Part shown: piece after piece, positions 44,667 to 55,533 of the stretch
Layout of the letters: each line of letters starts with the position of its first letter
How positions within the stretch are numbered: the stretch's first letter is position 1
NCBI GenBank assembly: GCA_007026445.1
Contig: VDMD01000001.1
Location: 3,224,001-3,288,000 of the forward strand
DNA from: Schizophyllum amplum
Lineage: Eukaryota; Basidiomycota; Agaricomycetes; Agaricales; Schizophyllaceae
Reading direction: 5' to 3'
DNA length: 64,000 nt
Translations under genes and position numbers: made by a program
The notes under the pieces: model-generated
What the model was told of the DNA's origin: nothing
The model's database searches: none
Seen by the model: the letters and a program-made list of their open reading frames with translations, nothing else

Positions 44667-45207
44667 GGTGAGCGGCGGTTATTCCGACCTCTGGAAGTAT
44701 GCTGATTTTCCGCGTAGAGCTCCTACATTCAACCTTGTGTCACGAACTTGATGTCCGTGGTGCGGATTAGCTCAAAATTCGCAACATAAGCACCTGCCTT
44801 GCCAGTCACGGACATCTTGACGATGTTGGGTGTTTTAGTTCTGGGAGGGAGGATTGAATCTGTCCCTTGCGAATCGGTGAAGTACGTATCTGACTATTGC
44901 GACGCAGCCCGTACGACAGAATGGTCGGTAGTGTATAGCAAATGCAGGAAGCGGTGCTGTGGTTCTGTAAACTCTCGGTGTGATTTTGAAGGGACATATT
45001 GAAGTGTCTGCTCGGTGTCACCCTGGTGTCACCTGCTCACAGGGAGTCTCGTACATAAGTAACCCCGTTCAATGACTTTCCACCGAAGAGATGCCTTATT
45101 GTCTGCAGAAACTGAACAATCTCCGAGCATCCTCCTTGTCATTTTTAAAGAGCGGTCGGCAAGGTGGGTGCATCTCTCAATCATCCGCCCTCGTTCATCC
45201 GCCCAGT
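44667..45207. other. Intergenic stretch
   Basis: No motif-bearing ORF. It holds the 3' region of the repeat-protein gene and the promoter of the secreted-protein gene at 45208. Confidence 0.45.
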
Positions 45208-45839
45208 ATGCTCTCTCGAATGACCGCCACATACCTCGCTGCATTCGGGCTCGTAGGTAAGCTGGAGCATGGTGAAACCGTGTTCATCATAATTCAGGAC
45301 TTATGTCAGGCATCGTCAGCGCGACACCCATGCATGTAGGAGAGACCAGAGCCACGACCACCTCATCCGCCGCCGCCGCCACCGGGTCACAGATTCGCGC
45401 CGTGCAGGACCCCGTCTTCCACTTCTACCTCCAGAACAATGGTATGTCGCCTGTTCCCCCTTCATCACCGCTGCCTCGTCCGTTGAAGCTCACCCTCGTT
45501 CCAGGCGGCACCCCCATGCTGGGGCCCGAAAACACCTCCGGCTACTTCACGCTCGGCAGCAGCATCACCCTGAACGACGATGCTGGAGCAGTCTACCTGA
45601 ACGTCAACAACTCCGTGTCCACGTCCTACCAACCCCTCACCCTGGATGCCGCGCCGACAACAGAGGATTGGGGTCTCGAGGGCGACACGATTATTCTGAC
45701 CGACCCGCGACAGCTAAACTTCCTGGCGTGCGCGACGAACGACCCGGCGTTCTACGACGTGTACATGCAGCAGGGGGACGATACGCCGGATGGGGCGACT
45801 TGCACGTTGATCACCCTGCATTTGCCGTGTTTGTGTTGA
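45208..45839 (+). CDS. Small secreted protein, 171 aa
   Basis: Three exons (45208-45256, 45310-45441, 45505-45839) give 516 nt. The N-terminus is a likely signal peptide (TATYLAAFGLVGIVSATP) interrupted by the first intron. A Thr/Ser/Ala-rich linker follows, then a compact beta-rich region beginning DPVFHFYLQNNGG and containing GPENTSGYFTLGSSITL, DDAGAVYLNV, LNFLACATNDPAFYDVYMQQGDD and a Cys-containing end (CTLITLHLPCLC). The pattern resembles fungal small secreted proteins that show a Cys pair near the C-terminus. No enzymatic motif is seen. Confidence 0.75.
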
Positions 45840-45966
45840 GGGCCGGGAAGAATGGGCTGAATGTGGGAACGTGGGCTCCGAATTAACGTGTTCGCGGTGC
45901 TCTATAAGACCTAGGTTGTTCTGTGTATATAGTCGTCGCTGTCTCTCCGAGTCTTGAATCGTAACC

Positions 45967-47768
45967 TCAAGGATGTTTCCTCCCCGCGCGCGCGTGCTCC
46001 CGCGCAATCGCCCAATGGACGGCCTTCTCTACGTCCTGCGCTATATGCGTCGGCGTGTGCGTAGGAGGGCCCTCTTCCGGGTCGAAGACCCCTGTGCGGA
46101 CGAGTATCGAGTTCCATTTGGCGCCGTTGGCACCGGCTATGTCTACGAATGATTCAGTGAAATTATGAGACAGTTCAAGTGAGATACGTACCGGACTCTG
46201 GGTTGTCTGCACGGGAAGGTTTATGTTAGCGAGGTTGTCACGGAATGAAGGTCGAGAGCTTACCGCCGACCATGTAGCTGGGAGGTCAAGTCTATCAGCA
46301 ACGACGCAGAGGGAAATCTAATGAGACTTACACAGGTGGTAGAGCCGACCGCACGCCATATAGTCTTTCCAAGCGGTCCACCAGGACCTTCTCAGCAAAT
46401 TTGTACGTCGCCTCCGTCGGCTTTCCGTACTGAATGTACGGGTAGATTGACCCTGTTAAGGACTGCAAATAAATTCATTTAGTCTTAACCCTGCAGTTCG
46501 TGCAGGCACATGAATTAGAGTGACACACCTTGTATACCGCTTGGAACGCATCGCGGAAGGCGCCTTGACCGAGACGCGGGCGAGGGAAGTCCGACTTCCA
46601 GATCAAGTCGGGGTTACAGAATACAATCTCTACAGGGTTCTGCAGCTGCTGCTGTCGTGAAAGATGCGGGCCGCCAACGACGCCGCCAGACTGGACGATG
46701 TCGCAGAGGACTTGGACTATTAGGGGTGTCAGGGAACTTTGCGAGGAAAATGATGAATCTGCCGGTAAAAAAGTACTTACTATCCAAAGCCCAGTTACGC
46801 GGATCGTGAAAAACAAACACGGCGGAAATGGGTATCTTGGAGAAATCTATGCCTTTCTTAGGAGTTTTCAGCGCCGTTTGAGTACTGATGATGGCGCCAA
46901 CATCGCTTACCTTAGCAGAGACGCGTTCAAAGTCACTGAGGTGGTGCATGGGCCATACAGCCGGATCCCAATTATGGATGTCCAGTGTAGTGTACACCTG
47001 CTTGTATCCGTATCTGCTTGGAAGTCAGATCCACGTGCAAGGTGTCAGAAGGGCGAATGACTTGCTCCTCTGCTACTTCACGGCACTCGTTTGTGCGACC
47101 ACCGAGCACGAGGACGGGTTTATCTGCGAACTCATACGCCTTCGTCTTCAGAATGGTGTGCGCTTGCAAGATCTGCTGGTCGTCAATCTGGACGAGGACA
47201 GTCAGGTCGTCAGAGCAAGGAAGGTCAGAGCAATTGTACCGGAGCTCCAAGTTGCCCTGTTAGTTTCTGCGCTCGTTGGGCCTCAGTTGAACCACCACCA
47301 TTGGTGAGCTGTTCTGCATTGAGCACGTTCAGTCGAAATTCACCCAACTTCGAACATACCAGAAGATATGGTATACGTCTGCACAATGGAGCTGAGCAAT
47401 TCATGTACATTCACGGAGCGTAGATAACTTACGAGCGGAATGGATTATCGCCTTCCAGCATGGATATAGCACGCGAGGCCGCGGGTATGACTTCCGGTCC
47501 ATGTACGAACACACCGTCCTATTAAATCAGCCATTAGCACCTCAAAATTGAGTATACATCACACTCACAATGTCGAATACGAAGGCCAGAGGTGGGGGAG
47601 ACGCTGCGTTATAGGTAGGAGGCACGTGGCAGGTAAGCACTCTTGAAGGGCATGACCAGTTGTGGTACTTAACCCACCTTTGCTGATATTGCGGCATTGG
47701 CTCGAGGTTGCTCCTCTCAAAGGGCTCACTCGAGGAGTATGGCGTGCAGCCCTGCACAAGCTGAACAT
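45967..47768 (-). CDS. CECR5-type HAD-superfamily class IIA hydrolase, probably mitochondrial
   Basis: Twelve exons on the minus strand (47768-47678, 47603-47569, 47518-47433, 47378-47360, 47308-47240, 47187-47066, 47013-46781, 46716-46529, 46462-46332, 46277-46264, 46206-46192, 46142-45967) give 392 aa. Two exons are only 14 and 15 nt. The intron at 47014-47065 has a GC donor. The N-terminus is Arg/Ser-rich (CRAARHTPRVSPLRG), suggesting mitochondrial import. HAD motif I reads AFVFDIDGVFVHGPE with the Asp pair split by an intron, motif II is LLTNGGGSTE, and the later core has YGKPTEATYKFAE and YMVGDNPESDIAGANG. These are the features of the HDHD5/CECR5 subgroup. The natural substrate of this subgroup is unknown to me. 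Confidence 0.92.
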
Positions 47769-48033
47769 ACCTTCAGCGACGTCACGGAAGAGAACAAGAG
47801 ATGATGTTGTTTGGCTCTATTGACGGGTATAATTACGCCACATGGCTCAAATGCAGAATCCCGTGAACCAAACGTGAACTTGCGCACGACAGTCAACTTC
47901 GCCAGCGCTTCTAGCGCTCTGCCCAGGCGCTCGTCGCTACTGCTGACCCACAATAAGGCGTTGATAACGGCCAGGTATGTTGCATCTCTTTTGAAAGCAT
48001 CTCTGCTCAGTCCGGCACCCTGACAGGATCACG

Positions 48034-49596
48034 ATGATTCCCTCACGGCTGCTCACGTCAAGGATACCCCAGTCATCGCCTTCAGTGGCCCTGGAGAAGG
48101 GATCATATCGCATGCGAAGTCCCAAGAGCCCATCACGCGCTCGCTCACTGTCTACGCCCTCACGCCCTCCTCACATGCGACGGCACACCGATCATAAGAA
48201 CGCCTACATCGCGGTGCTCATTGTCCTTCTCGCCATCGCTTGCCTCGGCTCCTTCGGCGCGGCATACTACCTCTTCACGACAAGGTGGGACCCACCACCC
48301 CGCGCAACCCTCCCCTCTGACGCCGACACTCAAGTTATCGCCTACCGCACGCCCGGCTCGCTTGACCGTCAACCTGGCGAAAAGTACCTGTCGTACCTAC
48401 CGCATAGTGGCTTTCACAATCAACGCATTGCTTTCGAGAACGCGCTCACTCTCGCCCGACTGCTCAACCGCACGTTGCTGGCGCCGCCGGCGCGTCTCGG
48501 TGCGCCGTTACGCTACGTCAAGTACTCCAACCTGGTGCGGCACGTAGCGCTTTCGGACAAGGAGGGGTTGAGGCACTGCGCACGCGTACCGGACAGCATC
48601 CCCATGCCGCCTGAATGCGAGGGCTACGACTCGTACACCCTTGTACCGTGGGACTGGCTCGTCGATCTCAGCAAGATGTCAAGGAGTCAGAAGATCATCT
48701 ACCGTTGGAATATGTCTGACCTCTATGTCCCCGAAGCTCTGGACCTCAACTCGACAGACATCCTGCCGCTGCACGAGAACGACGTCTATCAGTACCGCTT
48801 CCTCGACGACCTGACCGACGTCTCCCCACCGAACAGCAAGTTCGCTACGGACCTCCATATTCCCAATCTCGCTCGCGCTCATCAGACGCTCCTGCAAGTC
48901 GGCTCTCTCTTCGGCTCCTCTCGTCTACGATTAATCGACCACGACAATCTGCGTTTGCGAGGAGACATCCGTGCTAGCATGTCCTTCGCCAGCCCTGAGC
49001 TCCTGCGCGTCGTCCGAGCGATCACTGCACGCCTGGGCCCAGACTACGTCGGCGTTCACATCCGCCTAGGCGATGGCGTCTTCAAGGAGAAGCGCGAAAC
49101 GCTCGCCCGTGACATCTGGCGCGACCTCGTCGCCAACGTCACAGGAGGTGCCCCCACCGATGACCTGCTAGAGCTGCTCAATAAAATTGCCTGGTCGCCG
49201 ACATATCCCACACGAACGGGGCACCCTGCTTTCCGCCGCTCGCCATGCCGTCGATGGCCGCACGTCTCCAAAGAGCTCCGCCGCTTCAACGTGCCCGTCT
49301 TTCTCTCTACGGACATCCGCGACCCCGAAAACGACCCTGCGCTCACTGGGTTCTTCCGCGCATTCCCTTGCACGCATCTGCTGGGCGACTTTGGGATGCA
49401 GATGGCACCGCTCAAGAAACTCAAGAATGGCTACGACGGGCTTGCGATGGAACCTTTCCTGATACCGTTCTTGGACGCGATGGTCGTAGGCGAAGCGCGC
49501 ATAGCAGTGGGCACCGAAGGGAGCACGTTCAGCAGATACATCCTTGACGTGTTGTGGCGGGTAAATCATGGATTAGAGATCGAGCAGAGGGGGTAA
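48034..49596 (+). CDS. GDP-fucose protein O-fucosyltransferase-like type II membrane protein
   Basis: A single exon encodes 520 aa, an exception in this intron-rich window. About 55 Ser/Arg-rich cytosolic residues precede one transmembrane segment (IAVLIVLLAIACLGSFGAAYYL). The lumenal domain begins with YLSYLPHSGFHNQRIAFENAL, the typical motif near the N-terminus of this superfamily, and later shows VGVHIRLGDG and the C-terminal VGTEGSTFSRY. These correspond to the HxRxGD and (S/T)TFS motifs of GT65/GT68-like folds. N-glycosylation sequons occur at NRTL and NMSD. A Golgi glycosyltransferase is expected, but the donor sugar and the acceptor cannot be told from sequence. Confidence 0.88.
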   Translation: MIPSRLLTSRIPQSSPSVALEKGSYRMRSPKSPSRARSLSTPSRPPHMRRHTDHKNAYIAVLIVLLAIACLGSFGAAYYLFTTRWDPPPRATLPSDADTQVIAYRTPGSLDRQPGEKYLSYLPHSGFHNQRIAFENALTLARLLNRTLLAPPARLGAPLRYVKYSNLVRHVALSDKEGLRHCARVPDSIPMPPECEGYDSYTLVPWDWLVDLSKMSRSQKIIYRWNMSDLYVPEALDLNSTDILPLHENDVYQYRFLDDLTDVSPPNSKFATDLHIPNLARAHQTLLQVGSLFGSSRLRLIDHDNLRLRGDIRASMSFASPELLRVVRAITARLGPDYVGVHIRLGDGVFKEKRETLARDIWRDLVANVTGGAPTDDLLELLNKIAWSPTYPTRTGHPAFRRSPCRRWPHVSKELRRFNVPVFLSTDIRDPENDPALTGFFRAFPCTHLLGDFGMQMAPLKKLKNGYDGLAMEPFLIPFLDAMVVGEARIAVGTEGSTFSRYILDVLWRVNHGLEIEQRG

Positions 49597-49676
49597 CGAG
49601 GTGCTTAGTAAATGTACATGTTCAGGTTGCAGTACGAGGGTGGCTGTTGTACAAGTATTAAAGGACAAAACGGACT

Positions 49677-51882
49677 TCAGACTCGCTTGACACGTAGCGG
49701 CATGCCATCCTTGGGCTCTAAGAAAGACGGGTTAGTACTGTACGCTATCATCAAGTAGCTCAACCCACTCATCGTCACCGCGGCAGTTGGGTGGGGAACC
49801 TGACCCTCGTACGCTGGCTCAAACTCGAACTGAGCGATCAGCGCCCTGGGTGGTGAGGTTAGCCAACGGGCAATACTAGCCAAGAGGTAGGGCAGCATAC
49901 GCAAGAATCGCCTTCATCTCGATGATAGCCATTGTCTTCCCAATGCACGCGTGTGGGCCGACGATGAAGGACTGGAAGTGGTGCGTCTTGGGCAGGTCGA
50001 GCCAGCGCGAGGGCCGGAACTCCTCGGCGTCGTCGCCCCAGAAGGAGCGCATGGTGTTGACGACGCGGATCTGGGGATGAAGGAGAGTGAGCAAAGAACA
50101 ACAGAAATGGGCGTCAAGTGAAGTGTTATTCGCACCGGGATGTAAAAGACGGTCCCCTTGGGCACGAGCACGCCATCGATGTGGTCCGTCTTCATTGCCT
50201 TGCGGAAGGTCATGGGCACGGGCGGCATCATGCGGAGGCTTTCCATGCTGAGGGTTTTTTTGGTCAGTCGTGACTCCGGCGCACAGCCCATGCTATACGC
50301 ACACAACGCATTCTAAGTACTTTAGATCCTTCAGCGTACGGTAGTCGGGATGGGGTTCGGCGTCGTAGACGGGCTTCACTTCGTCGCGCAGGCGGCGCTG
50401 ACTTTCCGGGTCCTTGGCAAGGAGCCAGAGGGTCTAGGGAAGTCAGCCCAGTGATGAGAGACAGGCCGCGTGCGCGCACACATACCCAAGCAAGTCCAGA
50501 AGCCGTCGTCTCATGCCCCGCTCCTAAGAAGGTCAACTGCGTCGACGTTAAGCATGGGTGAGCGAGTACACAATCCGATGAAGGAGCTCACCACCTGGTC
50601 CATCATATCACTATCGCTCATCGTGTATCCACTTTTCCCATTGTCCATCATCCGGGCGCGCACCAGGATGCTCATGATGTCCTTCTTGGTCTCATGGTCG
50701 CCCGGCGCCGCATTCATTTCATTCATCTTCTCTTGGAGGATGCCGGCGGATACGCGCTTGATGCGGTGCATGGAATCGAGGAGGGTTTCGAATTGCGCTG
50801 GGTGGTACGATGCATGAGTGACCAGAGTATACGGCAAGCAAACGAGTGAGCTCACGCTGCACGAACTTCGCCAGAACCTTGCGCATGCGGTACGCACATT
50901 CCGACTGGATGAACTTGGCGGCAGACGGAATGGAGACGAGAGCAATGAACCTGGCGAGCATACGGCCTGCAGGAATCTAAGTACGTCGACGCATAGGGAC
51001 GTCCAGAAGTGGCATACCATCCTGCATGTTGACTAGGTGCTCGTAGGCCTCAGCTAGCTCATTGTGCGGATTGTGCAGCGAGTCCGTGCGGTAGCCGAAG
51101 GCAGTCTCGCAGATGATATCGAGCGTGACCTTGCTCACTAGCAGCGCGAGACTTGTTAGAGACGAAGACTGAGATAGAGTAAGAAGGACGCACTCCACTC
51201 GTACATGTGTATGACGGGCGCTTTCGACTCAGAGGGGTCATTATCGACTTGGGCGCCGACGAGTTCAAGAAGGCTGTCGCACGCGTGAGAGAGCCTGCTA
51301 CCTCGGATGGTTTGTACCTACCCGTCAATTGCCTCGTAGTACATATCGGTCTCTGTAGAATCGTTCGAGCAGGCGCCGTCTTTGAATAATATGTTGACTC
51401 ACGAGCTGCCAAGTTTGGCAAAGAAAACGCCGGGTTCATGGCCTTTCTCATGAGCTTGTGCTCTTGCCCCTCGACAGTCAGCAGACCATTACCAGCGACG
51501 ATACCGAGGACGTGACGCATGAAGTCCGGCTGCGAAACCTTTAGCTTCAAATCGGGTCATCGCGATACTTTAGACTTACCCGAGGGTACTCGAAGGCTTC
51601 AGTCTGCATGATCTTATGCAGAGCTTCAGAAGACGTAAAGATCAGACGTTCGATACCGAGAGGGCCGACAGCGCGAACCACAGGTCCGTATTTCTTGACC
51701 CACGCTCGCTGTACCATGCCTGCCTCGCCTCGTATGATGGCGGGGAACTGGCCAGCAATCACGCTGCCCAAAGGAGGACCAGGGACCTTCCGTAGGGGCG
51801 AAAGGAAACGAGGGTAGATAACCAGCTGGTGCAGGACCAGGTATGCTATCACCACTGCGAGCAGCGAATATTCAGCGTTCAT
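49677..51882 (-). CDS. Cytochrome P450 monooxygenase, 519 aa
   Basis: Thirteen exons on the minus strand (51882-51580, 51529-51403, 51352-51322, 51273-51194, 51137-51018, 50966-50856, 50797-50592, 50536-50486, 50433-50303, 50247-50136, 50070-49901, 49845-49769, 49717-49677) total 1,560 nt. The N-terminus has a membrane anchor (YSLLAVVIAYLVLHQLVIYP) and the proline hinge VPGPPLG. The I-helix is FLGAGHETTASGLAW (about 329-343), the ExxR motif is ESLRMMPPVP, and the haem loop is FIVGPHACIGK with ligand about C466. The general pattern fits a fatty-acid or xenobiotic-type fungal P450 (CYP52/CYP5xx-like range), but I do not assign a family number. It would act at the ER with a CPR partner. No biosynthetic cluster partner is visible nearby. 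Confidence 0.95.
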
Positions 51883-52519
51883 TCTGGGTGGGCAACACGA
51901 GACTCGGCAAACTCACCGGAAGTTACAAGGGCGACATAGGTACTCATACCACACACGGGAAGAGCAGCGAGCAGCGACGACAACCTATCATTATCAGCCA
52001 TGGTCTACAGGCTGACAGTGGATGATGCAAGGATGGTGGGGTTACGAGAAATATGGGGAAGTCGGTCCAGGTTGATGAAGCGTGGAATATCTTCATGTGA
52101 TTTTGAGAGTGAACCATCAGCTGAGCACCAGCGGCACGGCACGGTGCTTGTTGGGGACGACGACCATCTGTACTCCGGCGTTTACAGCCTGAGATTTCAG
52201 CGTAAGCAAGTCGAAGTAGCGGGAAGTATGATAGTGCGTCGTAGGAGAGGACACTCGGCAAGGTCAGCGAGAAAGGACAACCGGGGCGATGAATGCGGTT
52301 TCTTCGGAGTGGTTTCTGTTTGAACTGTGACAGGTGGGCTGTGACGCAACGCGTGACCGATCGCGTCTCCACTTCCAGCGCCAAGTCCCGACACCCAGCA
52401 GCGTGGCCTGCGCGACAATTACCTTGGTCTCATCCTCTGTGCTGAGCAAGCCCTGGCACTGGACCTGCTCTATCCTACTGGTCTTCTCTTACTCTTCTGA
52501 CGTATCCAATCGAACCGCC
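51883..52519. other. Divergent promoter region of the P450 and PTH genes
   Basis: No gene found. Only short overlapping frames on both strands. Confidence 0.45.
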
Positions 52520-53193
52520 ATGAGTTCCCTGACGCGTCCTTCACAATTCTTCATTGCAGGATTAGGCAACCTCACTCACCCATCCACGCGACATAGGTAC
52601 GTTTGCACTGCCCACCTGTATGTCTATGCTGACCTTCTTTCACATAGCGTTGGGCAACATATCGTAGATGACCTTGCTGCCAGACTAGGCATCCGGATGG
52701 AAAGTTGCAGAAATGGCTTCGTCGGCACCGGCAGAATGAACGTTGGCGACGGAGTTGTGCATCTCAGCCTGTACAAAACAAGTGTGTCGTCCTCAACGTT
52801 GTCACTGGCTGTCGTGGCTGACAACATTTTCCAGAGATGTTCATGAACTTGTCCGGCCCTCCCATCGTGGCGAAGATGGCCGAGCTCAGCATACGTGATC
52901 CCGAGCGTCTCATTGTCATTCAGGACTCACTTGACCACGAGCCCGCATCTCTTTCGATCAAGAAAGGTGGCTCTGCGAATGGCCACAACGGCGTCAAGAG
53001 CACTATTGCTGCGCTAGGAGGGAAGAGCAATTTCTGGCGCCTTCGCGCGGGCATTGGACGGTCCGACGGTGACGTTGCAAGATACGTTCTTGGCCGTCTG
53101 TCTAATCACGAGCGCATCTATTGGCGAGAGGATGGACTTGACCAAGTTATAGCTGCAATCGAGAAAATAACGCAGAAAGTGAGCTCTAATTGA
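52520..53193 (+). CDS. Peptidyl-tRNA hydrolase, bacterial-type (PTH1 family)
   Basis: Three exons (52520-52596, 52648-52781, 52835-53193) give 189 aa. The family landmarks are all visible: the N-terminal FIAGLGNLTHPSTRHSVG with the catalytic His after the first intron junction, KMFMNLSGPPI, VIQDSLDHEP (metal/substrate Asp residues), GGSANGHNGVKS and the FWRLRAGIGRSD strand. It hydrolyses the ester bond of peptidyl-tRNAs released by stalled ribosomes. In fungi PTH1 usually serves mitochondria. The N-terminus is short (MSSLTRPSQFF), so import would rely on a weak or internal signal. The usual GNPG is GNLT here, which is a common eukaryotic variation. Confidence 0.93.
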
Positions 53194-53705
53194 GCATGGA
53201 TCAATCAAAGCCGCTGGATGTGAACGCCTCACAATTTCCGGTAAGGCTCGTGAGGAGGCGCCATGGCACAGTCAAGCTTGACATGCTTGTCAGTCGATTA
53301 GATCCATTTGCCAGTGCCGGCTTCAGATCCTACAGTCGAGCATTCACCGCGGAAGACGCCGAAGCTACCCCGGACCAGCTCAAATCAGTATGAACTGGTG
53401 CGCTCCTGTGCGCTCCTGTCGCCATGCAGATGTGATGGCTTGCTCTGATGCCGCCCGCGCTTCCCGTTGCGTCGGGGCCCGCCGGTAGTCATCAAGCCCG
53501 CGCCTGACGACCTCCCCCTTCTCTCGTACCACCACCACCTCTCGCAGGCAAGACCTCTGGCAGGTCCCCACACTCTTTCCCTTCGTTCTTCGTGCTTTCT
53601 GCTCGCTTTTTTGAACCCACCCCGCACCTCGATATAGTCCTTAGCTCGACATCCTCGAAGCCAACGCTTGTCTCCCGACGACCCCGTTCTTTTGTGAAAG
53701 TCAAT
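53194..53705. other. Intergenic stretch upstream of the SAM-domain gene
   Basis: An ORF at 53196-53393 begins three bases after the PTH stop but shows no motif. From about 53,500 the sequence is strongly C/T-rich, as in 5' leaders of highly expressed basidiomycete genes. Confidence 0.45.
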
Positions 53706-55267
53706 ATGCTTAACATCCACGCTGCTACTACCCCCCGCCTCGCTGCTTTCAGCCCGCTCCCTTCGCCCCGCATGATGACTCCTTCCTCCGCGAACTTTCT
53801 GCCGCGCTCTCCGCTGCCCGGCATGAGGGGCCAGGAAGGTGTGTGATATTGTGGGATGACGAACGAGGCACTGATGCATAGAATAGAGATGCTTGACCAA
53901 TGGATGGAGGGCTTCCAGAAGCATGAGCAGATCCTCGTCAGTGTTCATGCTACTGCCTCACTTCTCTTGCTGACCGGTTGCAGGCTGCCATGGCTGAGGC
54001 TACTCTGGACCAGAGCTTCAAGGAGGAGCTGGCGACAATTGAGCAATGTAGGTTTTCTAAACCCTCTTTAGGGGACCATTACTCATATAATCATTAGGGT
54101 TCACTGTGCTGTCGGAGCCTGAGCGCACGGCGACCGCCTACACTCTCCTCCAACACTCCAACCTGTCGCAGCTCAAGTTCTTTATGTCTGTGCTGCAACA
54201 GATGATCCGGACCGTCGAAGGCCAATGCATGTCCCGTAAGTCTGATTTATGGGGCTCATGTTGTCCCTGCTCACAGTTCTGCAGCTGCGTTCACCAACCA
54301 GGCCCGGAAGCCGCAAAGCAAGAGTAATACCTTGCGCCCGCCCCGGCTCTCGCTCCCCGGATCGTCTCCCTCATCTCCTGCTCGCGACTCCTATTACAAC
54401 ACCCCTTCTACCGCCGTCGATGCGCCTCCCAACTTCCCTGAGAAGAAGCGCACGGACTTCCCCGACTTCCCGGACACCCCGCAGGAACTCCTCGTCCCCG
54501 GTCGCCAGACCTCCGACATGAGCTGGGCGAACCTCGTGCCTACGCCGCAGTTCAACATGTTCCCCAGGCCCTCGGAGAAGCAGCCCTCGCCGTCGCCCTT
54601 TGGCACCTTTGGCGTGCTCAACCAGTTCAGCCTGAACACGCCGACCAACGCGGCGGCCGTGACGCAGGAGACGCAGATGCTCGCGCTGCAGCTCATGATG
54701 AACGGGCTCATGAAGCCCGGGCAGGCTGTGGAGAACATACCGAAGGTGCCCGCAATGTCGGAGCCGCCGAAGCCGCGGGCGCGCGCGCCTGCTGCAGCGG
54801 CGCCGGCGGTGGCCAGCACGACAACGAACAACTGGCGCGCGGCGGCGCCTGCGAACGGCCGCTATGCATCCCGCGGCACCGGCGCGCGTGGCTCGGGCTC
54901 CCGGGGCTCGGGCCAGCGTGGCGGCGCGGGAGCCACCGCTGCGACGCCGCTCACGGAGGAGGGCTTCGACCCGCGCATGCTCACGGACATCCCCGGCTGG
55001 CTGAAGAGCCTGCGCCTGCACAAGTACACGGTGTGCTTCGAGAGCATGCCGTGGCAGGAGATGATCATGCTCACGGAGGAGCAGCTGGAGGGGAAGGGCG
55101 TCACCGCGCTCGGCGCTCGGCGCCGGATGATGAAGATGTTCGAGGTGGCGAGGAAGAAGATGGGAATGGAGATGGAGGGCGATGGTGAGGAGGTGTCGCC
55201 GTCGATGGATGTGCCGGCGGCGAAGACGCCGTCGCCTGCGGCCCCGACGGTGGCGCTGCGTGCTTGA
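53706..55267 (+). CDS. Vts1/Smaug-like SAM-domain RNA-binding protein
   Basis: Five exons (53706-53838, 53887-53936, 53984-54047, 54098-54235, 54285-55267) give 455 aa. The N-terminal about 130 residues contain MLDQWMEGFQKHEQIL and WFTVLSEPERTATAYTLLQ followed by LSQLKFFMSVLQQMI, a helical region typical of fungal Vts1-type proteins. A Pro/Ser-rich linker has DFPDFPDTPQELLVPG, then an Arg/Gly-rich tract. The SAM domain near the C-terminus is DIPGWLKSLRLHKYTVCFES ... LTEEQLEGKGVTALGARRRMMK. In yeast and fly relatives this domain binds CNGGN hairpin loops and recruits the CCR4-NOT deadenylase. A cytosolic mRNA-decay regulator is therefore likely. A minus-strand ORF over the same region is a shadow. 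Confidence 0.93.
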
Positions 55268-55533
55268 GTGTTGTGCTCGTCGATGCTGTTCTGACCGAGC
55301 TTTGTGGACTTTATCGTACGGCGTTGATCGTCGCTTCCAATCCCTATACCGATGCAATATAGGATGGTACCAGGAATGCTGTGAATGATTGGGCCGCCGG
55401 CTGCTTGGGGTACTTACGAGCTTGCGGACTCGAAGGTATGCTCTGAATCGTGTGAGTAAGTAGTAGGTCCGGTCCGACACACCGCCGCACTTTGCCACCG
55501 ACTGTCATCGTCGAACATCCCATCTACTTCACC

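Noticed and set aside
53196..53393. 66-codon ORF starting three bases after the peptidyl-tRNA hydrolase stop
   Set aside because: No motif, signal or splice support. Probably 3' untranslated sequence.
54371..55498. Minus-strand ORF of 375 codons over the SAM-domain gene
   Set aside because: It is composed almost only of Arg, His, Leu and Ala, as expected for the complement of an Ala/Gly/Pro-rich coding exon.
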